A stretch of 43,000 bases of DNA from Cryptomeria japonica (Eukaryota > Streptophyta > Pinopsida > Cupressales > Cupressaceae). The DNA lies in assembly GCF_030272615.1 (NCBI RefSeq), contig NC_081410.1:506338442-506381441 (forward strand), read 5' to 3'. The notes under the pieces were generated by a model. That model was not told the DNA's origin. It did not search any database and saw only the letters and a list, made by a program, of their open reading frames with translations. The position numbers and the translations under genes were made by a program. Below are positions 1 to 11,412 of the stretch, one piece after another (position 1 is the first letter of the stretch; every line of letters begins with the position of its first letter).

Positions 1-387
1 TGTGTGTAACAAGGCTCTTTCAAAAAGTTGCACAAGCCCAAGATTATTAATAAGGGGACATTAAATGCAAGTAGTATTAAAGAAGGGAGAGAGAGAAACA
101 ACCTGGGAACATCTGGACATTTGCAGGGGGACTTCTCAATAGTCCTTGAAAATCAACAACCTACATGGATAACTAATGTTAGTAGTAGTCTGCATTGGGA
201 GGTAAATGTATTTCAAAAGACATAAAAGGAACCTACACGTTCATATATGAAAATGCAGTTTAACATTCAATATAAACTACCACTAAGTAATATATATCGA
301 CTAAATTATATGTGTCAATTTTCCATAGTGCCAGAGCTATGTATATCAGCCACCTATTTTGGTATTGTTATTATGTGCTCAAGGACA
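1..387. other. Non-coding flank, nothing recognised
   Basis: No convincing coding sequence, RNA gene or element boundary is visible. Two short open frames (28-225 and 247-489) lack recognisable domains, and the second runs into the inverted-repeat arm that begins near 388, so neither is called as a gene. Confidence 0.5.
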
Positions 388-845
388 TATGCCTCTATTC
401 TGACTCGAAATCCACATTATGGTGCGACTAACATGCATGTTAGTCACACATTTTACACCATAGATTTTACATTCAACGGCTGCGATTGAATAACATGTCA
501 CTAACACGTAGTACGATTTGTCTATTCTGGAGCCTTGTTATTGACTAACTCCAACTCCAACACCAAGTGGCTTTACGTGCCCAATAAGCCTTGTTATTGT
601 CTTTTGCATCGCATGTTAGCCTTTGGCTTTCCCGCTGTTAGCTACATCAAATAACAAACCATACATGATCAATGTTGTGAGAGGTTGTGTCTATTCTGGC
701 TCCAAAATAGACAAATCGTACAGACTAACAATGCCGTGTTAGTCAAAATCAACCATTGAATGCAAAACCTACAGTTAAAAACCTGCCACAAACATGGGGT
801 GTTAGTCGCCCCATACTATTTTTTGCAGCCACAATAGAGGCGTCA
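388..845. mobile_element. Foldback / MITE-like inverted-repeat element
   Basis: The left arm (about 391-534) and right arm (about 699-840) are imperfect reverse complements. Both carry GCGACTAAC, ACGATTTGTCTATT and GGAGCC in matching inverted order, with several mismatches and small gaps. The loop is about 165 bp (535-698). No transposase is present, which fits a non-autonomous foldback or MITE. The outer ends are blurred and no target duplication could be fixed, so the superfamily is unknown. A plain inverted duplication is the alternative. Confidence 0.6.
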
Positions 846-1562
846 TGCTATGAGACTAACTTGAGTTTCTTGTTAGTCTTTTCTCTGACAAATGTAACTA
901 GTTTTTAGAGCGTAGGCCATCTTTTTCCCACCAAGATGCCATCCAAATGTGGTTTCCTCATTGAATTGCTTTTAATGTGTGTGTTATGTAAATTTAACTG
1001 CCCGTAACCACAAAGCCAGTCACATTTGTCCTTTGTGATGTCCATGTTATTTCGCGTCAGCCCCAAGGAGTGAAACCAACAACTCCACATCACATACTGT
1101 GGGTCCAGGCCTCGCGGAAACTTGGCATGGAATGCATGTATGAGACATTTATGTTGATGCATGTCATTGGTACAACCACATTTTGAAGCCATAATAGATG
1201 TGTCTGACACAAGATGGACACACCTAATTTGACTCCAAAACCGCAGAATAAATATATATGCAAAAATATGTGGTATGCACCTAATCTTCCTGCAAATATA
1301 AGTGTAAATCCTAATGCATAATTTCAAGGTTGGCATTATTTGTGTGAAATCAAGCTCAGTATATGTGTTATTGACTTAACCTTCATTTTTTTGTGGTTCG
1401 AATCATAATACACGCATCAAAGTGTAAATAAAATCCCAAATCCATAGGAGGCTGCACTGGGCCTCCAATTTAGCTACATCATTGGTTGTACCTATTCAGG
1501 ATCCAGCCAATTATGCAGGATAATTGGTTGTGCCAGATATGATTGGCTATGTATATATGTAT
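846..1562. other. Non-coding spacer
   Basis: A minus-strand open frame (905-1336, 143 aa) has no recognisable domain and an unconvincing composition. The phrase GCCATAATAGATG near 1190 resembles part of the neighbouring foldback arm, so some foldback-derived DNA may extend here. No other feature is supported. Confidence 0.4.
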
Positions 1563-1820
1563 TGAAGAAGGGGGAAAATGAGCAAGGCCAGATTCAATGA
1601 TAATATTCAAATAAAACACATAAAACACAAAATGACTATTTATATGTTGCCAATATTTACCTTCTCCTTCGGATTGAGCCTTTGATGAAGCCAAGGATGT
1701 GCCCCTCCTTGACTTGATTGGATTGACTCCCTTGTTGAATGTGGATGACCCTCCAAGATTATGCACAAGATGTTTAATGATGAGATGGAATGGATGAGAG
1801 ATTTGGCTAAGTGATGGATA
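1563..1820 (-). mobile_element. Truncated, inverted fragment of the Tat-type LTR (3' end)
   Basis: This stretch is the reverse complement of about 2931-3189, the last 260 bp of the Tat LTR. It includes the terminal CCCCTTCTTCA, the GTGTTTTATGTG repeat and the CATTCAACAAGGGAGCC-like block. The plus-strand TGAAGAAGGGGG at 1563 is the LTR terminus in inverted orientation. No primer site follows on the minus strand, so this is the outer end of a 3' LTR or a solo LTR. Homology stops near 1820, which leaves the LTR head-to-head with the full copy starting at 1940. Small open frames here are LTR sequence. Confidence 0.8.
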
Positions 1821-1939
1821 AATGAGAATGGAATGGATGAGGGATTGGCATGCACCACCTGCGTTTTACGCTAGGGCATCTTTTTTCTTCTATCTTTTAC
1901 CCACCACCAAATTTTCCATTGTGTAAAGGAGGGGAAAAA

Positions 1940-3189
1940 TGTAGACACTTAAATTAATTATTCTAAGTAATTAATTTAATTTCCTCTCATAATGAATTTA
2001 TTAATTATGCCAATCCCTATAGTTTCTCAATATTAATTAAATATAATTCATATTGTCACTATAGTCTAGTGATTGATTTATTTAATAAATCATTCTACCT
2101 TTATTCTTCTAAAATCCCTAAAATCAATTCTCTCCAAATTCCTCCTTTTAATTAGTTAATTTCAATTAATTAATTAATCCAGGTGATTCCTACAAATCAC
2201 TTTTTTCCTAATCCATCATTAATCTAATGAATTCTTCTAGGAGCATCCTTAATCTCACTTATCATTATTCTTCTAATTTTTAATTCCCTCAACTCATTCT
2301 CTTTCCTAGTCAAATCCTCATACAAATCCCATTTGTCCTAATCCCACCTAATCATTTTTCTAATCCATCTCCTAATGAGTTGCTAGTGGCTAATCCTCAT
2401 GGTTAGCCACAAAGTCAGCTCCTTGTCTCTTCCATCCAACCACCTTGCTTAAATGCTCCTTTCCTAGGTGAATGTGAGATTTTCAAAAATCTCACATTCC
2501 TCTAGACATCTCTTCCTCCAAGGAATTTTTAATTCTTCTTTATTCCTCCAATCCCTATGATTATCCTTTTTGAGGAATTTTTAATTCCTCATCCCCATCT
2601 CCCAAGGAATATTTTATTCCTTTCTCTTCCCTGGGTGCATTGGGAAGCCTTCCCAATGAACCTTGAGGAGTGTGGAGACAAGAAAGGCCTTTATGGCATA
2701 TCTCTTGGTCTCCACACTTGTCTTGTCATTCTCCATTGGTCCATGTGTGGGATCACATGAAATCTTGAACCTTTATCTTGGATCAATCCTAGCCCTCCAT
2801 TTCTTCTCCTCTTCTCCTATAAATTGAGTACTCCATCCCCTTATTACACATCTCCAAGTTATCTAAGTTTATACTGTCCAATTGAGTCTAAGAAATCATC
2901 CATAGCACCCAAACACTACTCAAATTCCGATCTATCCATCACTTAACTAAATCTCTCATCCATTCCATCTCATCATTAAAAATCTTTTACACAATCTTGG
3001 AGAACCATCCACATTCAACAAGGGAGCCAATCCAATCAAGTCAAGGAGGGGTGCATCCTTGGCTTCATCAAAGGTTCAATCCGAAGGAGAAGGTACACAT
3101 TGGCAAGGTATAAATAGTCATTATGTGTTTTATGTGTTTTATTTGAATATTATCATTGAATTTGGCCTTGCTCTTTTCCCCCTTCTTCA
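1940..3189 (+). repeat. 5' LTR of the Tat-type Ty3/gypsy element
   Basis: The segment begins TGTAGACACT and ends CCTTCTTCA, giving TG...CA termini, and is followed within two bases by a primer-binding site. It is about 1250 bp. A TATA box (TATAAAT, 2818-2824) lies about 370 bp before the end, as expected for a U3/R boundary. A second copy of its 3' end occurs inverted at 1563-1820. The matching 3' LTR was not found in the window, so the boundary call rests on the termini, primer site and inverted copy rather than on an LTR pair. Confidence 0.75.
2818..2824 (+). promoter_or_regulatory. TATA box of the Tat LTR
   Basis: TATAAAT sits in a pyrimidine-rich context (CTTCTCC upstream) inside the LTR. 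It is the best candidate for the element's RNA polymerase II promoter. A second TATAAATAG at about 3110 lies too near the LTR end to be the main promoter. Confidence 0.5.
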
Positions 3190-3190
3190 T

Positions 3191-3211
3191 TTTGGCATGT
3201 CCAGTGGGACC
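3191..3211 (+). other. Primer-binding site of the Tat-type element
   Basis: TTTGGCATGTCCAGTGGGAC follows the LTR terminus after one base. Its position, the TGGC start and the overall form match primer sites of Tat/Ogre elements, which are usually complementary to a tRNA 3' end other than initiator Met. The exact tRNA was not checked. Confidence 0.65.
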
Positions 3212-4127
3212 CACGTCCCTAAAATTTAACCTTTTTTTTGAGTTTTGTGAGCTTTTTGATCATAGGTAACAGAACAACATGAGTGACTGCAAATCGATGC
3301 GGATGATGCGGGTTCAGCGCAAGTGACAGGAGATTTAGCGCTTGCACACTCACTTTAGCGCAAGGGATCAAAATTTGAATTTATACCCCGCCCTTTTTGT
3401 AGGACCCCAGAATAGCATGAGCACTTCTGAAACAACACGTCCAACACCAAGATTTCTTCACTTATTTTCTTATTAGTGTTTTTTTATATTCTCTATTTTT
3501 TCCCTTTATTAGGAGTTAAAAACACACTAAAAAGTAGAAAAATAAAATAAAATAAAATAAATTCAGCTAGTTTTGCTTAATCTCCTTTTTCATTTTAGTG
3601 CCCTGTGAATAGCGCGAGCGCTTTGATATAATTCCCACATGTTTTCAAATGTTTAATTTTTTTATATTTTTGTTATGTTCTTTGCTAACTTGTTTCAACA
3701 TGAGCGCACACGTTTCGACGCGATTGAAAGCAGAACAACGCAAGTGCAAAGGTAGATTCTGCATTTTTAAATTTTCTATACGTTTTCTATACATTTTCTA
3801 TTTTTTATTCTCTGCCCTACTTTAGCACGTACACAGACATTTCAGTGCCTGCATAGGCATTTCAGCATAGGTGTTTGCAGAATAGCGCGAGCGCTGCTTC
3901 TGCAGATCTTTGTCGACTAATCAAAATTTTGAAGTTTTTGCAGGTTTTTTTGATCAGTCCAAGACATCACCCTAGACTACTAACGGTTGTTTTATAGCTC
4001 ACTTGCCAAAGAATGCATTGATTAAACTACTAATCATTTTATTTTGTAGGTTGCCAAGGAGATACAAACAAATCTCATGTCTTTATTTTTTATCTTAGGC
4101 ACCTAGATTTAATTAGGAGGGTAAAAG
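3212..4127 (+). other. Tat-type element leader, first part (palindromic GCGC motifs)
   Basis: Non-coding 5' leader between the primer site and the solo LTR. It contains many short motifs of the type AGCGCAAG, AGCGCTTG and the near-palindrome AGCGCGAGCGCT (about 3612 and 3889), which stand out in otherwise T-rich DNA. No long ORF is present. The sequence resumes after the solo LTR at 5569. Confidence 0.6.
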
Positions 4128-5563
4128 TGTTGGATATTGTTGGCATATGGGGAGATTGCTGGATATTGTTAGCATATGATGAACCGACATGTTGATATGA
4201 TGATAATGTATGTTTTCATTGTTGTCAATAAGTTCAAGTGAACTGGTATGAAGAGGTATGAGGAGATGTAGTGAACCGGTGTCAAGGTTTCACTAAGTGT
4301 GACTACCGGTTGGCAGTCTTAGCTCTATGGTTATCAGTTTGGTGATCCGGCTTGTGCGATGCAACCGGTGATACTCTGTGATGAGTTACCTAAGAGATAT
4401 GAATGAGATTGCGGTGCCACATCAGCCTTGTGTGCGTGAAGGATTGAGATATGAGAAGATCGACTGCATTTGAAGTCTACCTCGGGAATGATCATTCTTC
4501 TTAGTGGTATGAGAAGAAAGCATGATGGGTTACTGATTCCCATGAGCGGTGATGAATGAATGATGCATATTGTCTTGTGATCTATTTGAAATTGTAATAC
4601 TCTATGCAATATGTTTGGATGGTCAGGATTGGACCGCCTGTGTTGTAAACCTAAGATGCTTAGGGTTTAGGGTTTATGCTATCGACCTATCTGTTGTTTA
4701 TAAGGTCGATGATGTTTGTTATTGAAAAGTTGTTGGAAAATGATTGTGTGTGTATCCGAGTGATGTGGTCCTTGCCAGACCAGTAAGAGGAAAACTACAG
4801 AGTGTGATTGCAGAGTAGAGGAAATGAAAAGGATCTACCTTGGCATGTAGTGTTGTTATCAGATCATAAGTTTTTCCCATTGTCTTCTAATCATTTCAAC
4901 AGATGGAAAATCCCTTTAACGGGTAGCTTTAATAGGCTTATTGTAAAACTTGTAACCAAGTGACTCAAGATCATTGAGTTCTTCAAATCCTCTAGCGAGG
5001 TAACCTTTAATAGAGTTTCAACCTTTAATAGGGTATATAGCCATCCCTTAACTGGGTGATCTCTAACAGAATCGGTTCCTAACAAAACCTTATTGTATAG
5101 TCTTTATCCAGACTAGGCTCTTAACAAGGTGAGCTTTAAAAGAGTTAAAAAACAAGCTTGTGGGTATTCATCCCCACCGTGGTTTTTCCCATTTGGGTTT
5201 CCACAATAAAAATCTGTGTGTTATGTGTTATGCATTTTTCATGTGATGTTTATGAATTATTTGGTTGAAATATTATGCATGCAGAGTTTATAGGCTATGG
5301 TATTACTAGTATACCACATGCATATGTTTATGGCTGAAGTTGATATCAAGTATTGATCGTAATTGAAGTGTTCAGACTTATCAGTTTATGGTGTCTGATG
5401 TCTTACTATGTTTAACTGGTATTGTCATGGTTAAGTTCAGTGATGGTGACAACCCGTTGGTATTGTGTTAACTAGATAAGTTGTTGAGAAAGTTTTTGCA
5501 TGTACAGATTCATCCCCCCTCTCAGTACTAGTTGGGGTATCTACTATTCATCATTATTCATCA
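4128..5563 (+). mobile_element. Solo LTR of a copia-type element
   Basis: It starts TGTTGGATATTG and ends ATCATTATTCATCA. It is flanked by the 5-bp direct repeat AAAAG at 4123-4127 and 5564-5568, so this is a complete insertion of a single LTR, left by recombination between two LTRs. The end carries the poly-C/CTCTCAGTA block also found, inverted, in the LTRs at 7830-9238, 13747-15179 and 37189-37996. The internal phrase ACCGTGGTTTTTCCCATTTGGG matches their counterpart as well. It lies inside the Tat leader. ORFs in it (4334-4609 and 4891-5085, minus) are not genes. Confidence 0.9.
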
Positions 5564-5568
5564 AAAAG

Positions 5569-7430
5569 AACTAAAGTGCTTGATTTTGTTTGGGAAAAGT
5601 GTGAAAGTAGGAGAGTATGCTCTTGTCTATCTAGACAATTAGAAATCGAGACCTTTGACACTTTTCTAGTTTGTTGAGTGCTTTCCCTTATCGGGCCTAC
5701 CCTCCTGATTTTCTTAGGCATTGGTGAGAGGGGAACGACCCTAGTGAGTACGGCCAAACCTAGGCATTCTGATTCACTCTAATAAGTAGGCCTCTTGAGA
5801 TGAAAGTTTTAGAGGATGAAGCTATTTGGGAGTTCACTCTCATATTGGGCATTTTGTAGGACCTTTAAGTCTTAATCACGCTTGCGTGACTACATCTTGC
5901 TTGGTACTTTGTAGGGCTATAGGCCTCAATCACGCTTGCGTGACTATAAGGAGTAGTCTTCAAATGAAACATCCTTATTAAGAACTCTAGGATTAGAGGC
6001 CACCCGGTTCACCTCCGAAAGGTGGATAACTTTGTGCAAGGGAGATAGTAACTCCCCCAAGAGACTTGCCATATTGTGCCCCCATTAGCATTTGGATTCA
6101 GCTAATACAGTGTTGGGAATCCATCGCATGAGACCCAGTAGCCATATTCTGATTATCTATTGGGTTTTTACCTGAGTTAGCAAGAAAAGGTTTTCCTCTT
6201 CAACCAATTCCTTAGGGTAGCTTCATATGCTTGATGTGCTTATTTGAATTAATGTCTAATGTGTTTGCTTTGTCTTCTTTCCAAGAGTAGAATTAGTCAA
6301 CATCCTAGTCATTATCATCAAATTCAAGTCTAGTCCACATCATATTCAAGCCATACCCAAATCATGTCCTAGTCATACAATAAATTTTGAACCAAAATCA
6401 ATCAAGTCCAAGTCATAACAAACTCAATTCTTCCAAACAAGTCCCAAACTACATCAGAACTCCGTCCATCTCATGTTTCATAAGCCCAAGTTGTATAAGC
6501 ATCCCAAGAAGTCAATCTACCGACCAATCTAGAAGAAGAAGCTCACGCAAGCACAACTCGTTAGATGTTAGAAGTTTTGGTACACCAATTGTGAACTCTT
6601 TCTTAAACATAGGACCTTTTGCACCATTACCACAATTACATCCATGGTTATAGTAATGAGTTTGATGCTAGTGATGAATTAAGAGTCTGTGCCCTCCATC
6701 AAGGTTCAGGTTTGTCTTTTAACACCAACTATCATCAAAATCAGGGTGGTCACATCCCTTCATACAACTTGCCATCCAAACCAATCATCTATTGAGTCAT
6801 GTTCATGCCAAGAATATCCTAGTCATCAAATTTCTTCTAATCATCACTATCACCTCTTTGATCAATCATCCTCAATCTTTCCTAAGGAGTTAGCACATGA
6901 ACCAATTCTCAATCAATCATCTTAAATCAAATCAATCCTCAATCAACCATCTTCAATCAATCATCCTTTAATCCAATTAACCCGATGTTAAGGTTTTATG
7001 CCTTGTGGAGTTTAATTTAGACCCCATCCTTAATCAATCATTTGGATTTTGTGCTTGAAGAAGAATCCTCTCCAAGCACCTTCGCCCCATCCTTTGAGTC
7101 TATCAAGACTCTTATCTCACGTCTTTACTTTTCTTAGGATCATTAGTCAATCCTTAGTAGAACAAAGACTTTGGTCATTATCTTAAGGTCTAAATTTTAG
7201 CCAACTTTGTCATTACCTTGCTTGTGGTTTCATCAACATCCCCCATCTAAAATCCTTATTCAAGGACTAAGGTGAAATCTTAATCAATCCCGTACCCTAA
7301 TCCAAGGACTTTACCAATCAATCAAATCCAATTTCATCAAATCTAAATTAAATCCAAAATTCAAGATCTCTACTAAGTCCTTTCATCAAATATTTTTTCC
7401 TCTAATCAATCTTTCTAAGGCTATTCTTAT
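5569..7430 (+). other. Tat-type element leader, second part
   Basis: Leader sequence continuing from 4127 up to the gag start. It includes a direct repeat of AATCACGCTTGCGTGACT at about 5874 and 5928, whose core CACGC-TT-GCGTG is a perfect small hairpin. From about 6290 it becomes a C/A/T-rich stretch built on CAATCAA- and CATCAAAT-like words. Open frames at 6387-6653 and 6689-6925 lie in this low-complexity sequence and show no domain, so I do not call them genes. Tat/Ogre elements can carry an extra ORF before gag, but none is convincing here. Confidence 0.6.
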
Positions 7431-7829
7431 ATGGTCACAACTCGATCTCAAAAGAAAAAGATGTCCGAACAACAATATGGCTGCCAGACATTAGTGTCCT
7501 ATATAAAGACCCTACATAAGATCTTACATAAACTATGCAACCCAACATCTAAAATCAACCACAAGAGGACCCTAATATGGTTGATCAAGATGAACACTCT
7601 CCGGAAGTGCAAACATTTTTAGAAGACTCTTATAATCAAGAAATGATGGAGAAATTTATTTGACATAATCCTAGTGATCTTCTAAAGACTCTTATTGAAA
7701 ATGGAGCTCACCTTCCCCCCAATTTTGATAGATCCATTCTTGATCAACAATCACAAGGAGACCTTGCTCCTACTCATAATATCACACCCATTCTTTAAAC
7801 TCAATCAATTATGCCCCTACCAATCATTT
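7431..7829 (+). pseudogene. Tat-type gag, 5' fragment (split by copia insertion)
   Basis: The frame opens MVTTRSQKKK, a start typical of plant Ty3/gypsy gag, in good context after the leader. A frameshift follows within about 15 codons, then a continuous frame with stops runs to 7829. The last codons read MPLPII. After removing the copia element and one copy of its target duplication, the frame continues QPQSIVPMT at 15180 onward. The N-terminal part is polar and low in recognisable motifs, as usual for gag. Decayed and non-functional. Confidence 0.8.
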
Positions 7830-9238
7830 TGATGGTATGATGGAAGAATAAGTATCTAGTAGATTATTGAGAGGGGGGGGGGGGTGAATCAATAAGTAGA
7901 AAAACGGATACAACCTTCCCAAACTCAAACTCAAACATGAAAAGTAATCTTATTAATGAAATACCACTATCAAGATCAATACTCATAAGAATACTGGTTG
8001 ATTGTTACAACAACTTAACAATAAATAACATTTAACTTGTAAACATTCAAATGCTTCACTTCTAAATGCATCCGGTTATCATGCCTTATGAGAAATAGTT
8101 AATCAAATCAATCATAATATCATAATCACAAAAACATTCACCATATGACACAAGTACTTATACGTGGAAAACCCAAATAGGTAAAAACCACGGTGAGATG
8201 AGACTCACAAGATAATATCTGAAGTCTTTTGAAGTTTTCCCTGTTAGGAGCCAAGCCTGTTAAAGATTTTACAAAAAGTCATGTTAAGAACTGATCCTGT
8301 TAGGAATCACCCGATTAAGGGATTGAATACAAATTCCTTGTTAGAAGCAAATACTCTGTAAGGAGTAACCTCACTAGATGATTTTAAAATCCAATCTAAT
8401 GGACCACCTTGTTAGAGGATTTAATATGTAACCAATCTTGTTAGAGCTTACCCAGTTAGGGGATTTCAATTCTACTATAATTGTTAGAAAAAAACAAGAG
8501 TTTCTTGATCTATCTGAACAACACTACATTTTCTTGATCATATCCATTTAAGATTCTATCTGCCTTTACTCAAACTACAGTCTCATTCTCTAGTTCGACA
8601 ATCACACACTCAACTAATTTATGCCAACTCTTGCCAACTCTTAAATAAAACAACTTCATCGAACTTAAATACAAATCAATTAGGTCGGTAACACAACAAA
8701 AATCTAATCCTCTCATTGAGATTACAAATAAGTCGGTACAAGCATGACTATTGGATTTCATAGCAATCTCAACACATCAATCAAGAAAACCTCAATCGCT
8801 TCTTGATTACCGCTTCAGTAACTCATCATGTGTTTTGCATTAGATGCAAATACATTTTGTTCATTCCCTAGACAAACAAACGCACCAAAAAATTTTGAAC
8901 TTGCCTTCATACAATGACCTTACGTGTCACCATCATTTTCGCTCAACCAACATAACCAATTCAACAACCTTAATCAGTTAGGGTTTAACAAAAACAACTG
9001 GTAGGGTTTACCGGCTACATAACATAGAAAGGGTTTAATCTTTTACAATGATTACCGGTTCAACTCACAAACTTACATACCGGTTTACAATAACCATCAC
9101 AAAGCTCTTCCTACTGGTTACAAGACAATATCAACAATAACAACAATATCAACAACATTATTAATATCATTACCGGTTCAATTGACATCAATGACAACAT
9201 AACATATTATTAATGCAATCTTCATGCAAATGCCAACA
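7830..9238 (-). repeat. Copia element 3' LTR
   Basis: 1409 bp. On the minus strand it begins TGTTGGCATTTGC directly after the polypurine tract and ends CATACCATCA. It contains a 12-base G run on the plus strand (7873-7884), a spaced series of CTGTTAG/TAACC words (about 8237-8470) and several ACCGGTT words. It is near-identical along its length to 13747-15179, with scattered substitutions and indels. Small open frames inside (8570-8761, 9224-9409) are not genes. Confidence 0.93.
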
Positions 9239-9254
9239 ATCTCCCCCTTTGGCA
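9239..9254 (-). other. Polypurine tract of the copia element
   Basis: On the minus strand the sequence reads CCAAAGGGGGAGAT directly before the LTR start TGTTGG, the classical plant copia plus-strand primer arrangement. A second similar tract (CTCCCCCTTTGACA on the plus strand) lies at about 9398-9411 and a weaker one near 9485. Confidence 0.88.
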
Positions 9255-9571
9255 TTGATGGCAATAAAATATATCAACACCATTGCTTTGTTGTTGTGAT
9301 TGTGAATAGGAATCCTGGTTTACATTACCAAGAATTTACATGTTCTCTTTGTCTTCAGTCTATCACTAGTTTTCCTTTCCATAATCACATAATTCTTCTC
9401 CCCCTTTGACAGCAATGCCAAATTGAAAGTAAAACAACTAAAGTTAAATTTACACTATGCATCAACAACATACTGTAACCTGATGCTCCCCTTGTGGAAT
9501 ATATCCACTTCTACATCAACCCTTGTAAATTTTTTTAAGTTATTTAGGGACTGATACAGTCAACATCATGT
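9255..9571 (-). other. Copia 3' untranslated region
   Basis: Non-coding on the minus strand between the RNase H stop (9572-9574) and the polypurine tract. It holds a second polypurine-tract-like block at about 9398-9411. No additional ORF is supported. Confidence 0.6.
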
Positions 9572-10180
9572 TCAACTAACTTCATGAAGAGGGACAACAG
9601 CTAACTGATTTCTACGATACTCAAAAGTAGTCTTAGGCAGAGGTTTGGTAAAAATATCTGCAAGCTGCTCCTTGGTAGAAACATGCCTTAAGATAACATC
9701 TTTGCTCTAAACTTTTTCCCTCAAGAAATGATACTTCAATTCAATGTGCTTGGTTCATGCGTGCAAAACAGGATTCTTGGAAATATTTATGGTACTTGTG
9801 TTATCACATAAAATCTTTATAGGTTCTGAAATATTTATCTTAAAACCTTCCAAGATGTGCCTCATCCAAATAGGCTGTGTGCAATTTATATAAGCTGCAA
9901 CATACTCAGCTTCAGTAGTAGATTGTGAAGTACAACTCTTCTTTTTACTACTCCATGAAACAAGCCTTCCTTAAGGAAAAAATGCTCCACCGGTTGTGCT
10001 TTTCCGGTCATCAATATTTCCTTCCCAATCAACATCTGTGTATGCCTTTAAATCAAAGTTTCCTCCATATGGATACCATAATCCATAGTCAATAGTACCT
10101 TTAAGGTATCTAAAGATTCTATTGGTTGCTATCAGGTGTGTCTCCTTAGGATTCTTCTGGAATCTAGCAACTAACCGCAT
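9572..10180 (-). pseudogene. Copia RNase H domain and pol C-terminus
   Basis: The minus-strand translation shows the tether and RNase H of a copia polyprotein: RYLKGTIDYGLWY, AYTDVDWEGN (D in DWAG-like motif), DDRKSTTG, then STTEAEYVAA and ADIFTKPL near the end. It terminates LHEVS-stop at 9572. Internal stops (after GGAFFP, and in the HFLREKV segment) make it non-functional. It follows the RT without a spacer, as one polyprotein. Confidence 0.9.
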
Positions 10181-11203
10181 GAGCTATGTCCAGTCTACTA
10201 TGAATAACATAGTGCAATTTTCCAATCATTGATTTGTATTCCTTCTCATCAACAGAATTAGATTCATCTTCCTTGGACAACTTACAATCTGTAATCATTA
10301 GTGTCCCAACTGGTTTATAGTCACTCATGCCAAATGTCTTCAAAACCTCTTTCACATATTTAGACTATGTAATGAAAATACCATTCTTCATTTGTTGTAT
10401 CTGCAAACCTATGAAATTTTTTATTTCCCCTACTAAAGACATTTCAAACTCATTTTTCATTTCATCTGCAAAAATATTTCTCATGACATCATTACCTCCA
10501 AATATAATATCATCAACAAATACTTCACTGACCAGTATTTCATCTCCTTCAGACTTGAGATATATGTTATTGTCATCACTAGTTCTTAGAAAGCCTATCT
10601 TCATTAGATGTGTATGAAGCCTTTCATACCATGCTCTGGGTGCCTGCTTTAATCCATATAAAGCCTTATGCAATATCCATACGATGTCTTTCCCATTAGT
10701 CAAAGCATAGCCATTTGGCTGCACTATGTATACCTCTTATCCAATATCCCATTCAAAAATGTAGACTTAACATCTATTTGATATACCTTGAACTATTTAT
10801 GGGCTGCAAATGCAAGTAAAGTTTTGATACCTTCTAGTCTTGCTACTGGTGCAAAGGTTTCTCCATAATCTTCTCCTTATTCTTGTGCATAACCCTTGTA
10901 AACTAATCTTGCTTTGTTGTGAACTACAACACCATATTCATTCAATTTGTTCTTGTATACCCATTTAGTACCTATTACATTCTTATTTACCAGTCGGGGT
11001 ACTAGGGTCCAAGTGTTGTTCTTCTCAATTTGATCCAATTCCTCCTCCATAGCTTTAACCCAATGATCATCACCAAATGCCTCCTTAGCAGTTCTTGGTT
11101 CAATGGTGGAGATAATGCAAGAATTCTCTCTGATTCTTCTTCTGGTTAGTAATCCAACATCCTTATCTCCAATAATCTGCTTAGGATTGTGATTCAATCT
11201 CAC
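10181..11203 (-). pseudogene. Copia reverse transcriptase domain
   Basis: On the minus strand: WVKAMEEELDQIEKNNTW, GTKWVYKNKLNEYG, ARLVYKGYAQE, then ALYGLKQAPRAWYERL and the catalytic box VFVDDIIFGG (an FVDD variant of YVDD). GLQIQQMKNGIFIT and the tether PVGTLM follow. All are standard copia RVT_2 landmarks in the right order. Frameshifts and stops occur around 10730-10880, between GKARLV-type and ALYGLK-type motifs, and at 10364, so the enzyme is dead. Confidence 0.93.
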
Positions 11204-11412
11204 ATATCTACGAATAAAATGATCATTATCTTAAGGTTCATCTTCTTCATTGTCATCATCTTTTTCTGAATTTATCTATTTCGGTTGAACTGGTGCATCA
11301 AAATTTGCTTTGCCAGTTTCAAATTTCATAGTTTCTGGTTCCAAAAATAAAATGCAAGGATCTTCATCCTTTTTCTTTGAACTGGTTCCTTCTGAGACTT
11401 CAGGAAATTCAT

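Noticed and set aside
905-1336. 143-codon minus-strand frame
   Set aside because: No domain, no supporting context, and it is partly in sequence resembling the foldback element.
6387-6925. Two plus-strand open frames in the Tat leader
   Set aside because: They lie in CAATCA-like low-complexity sequence and have no recognisable protein features.
10327-10617. 96-codon plus-strand frame
   Set aside because: It is the antisense shadow of the copia reverse transcriptase.
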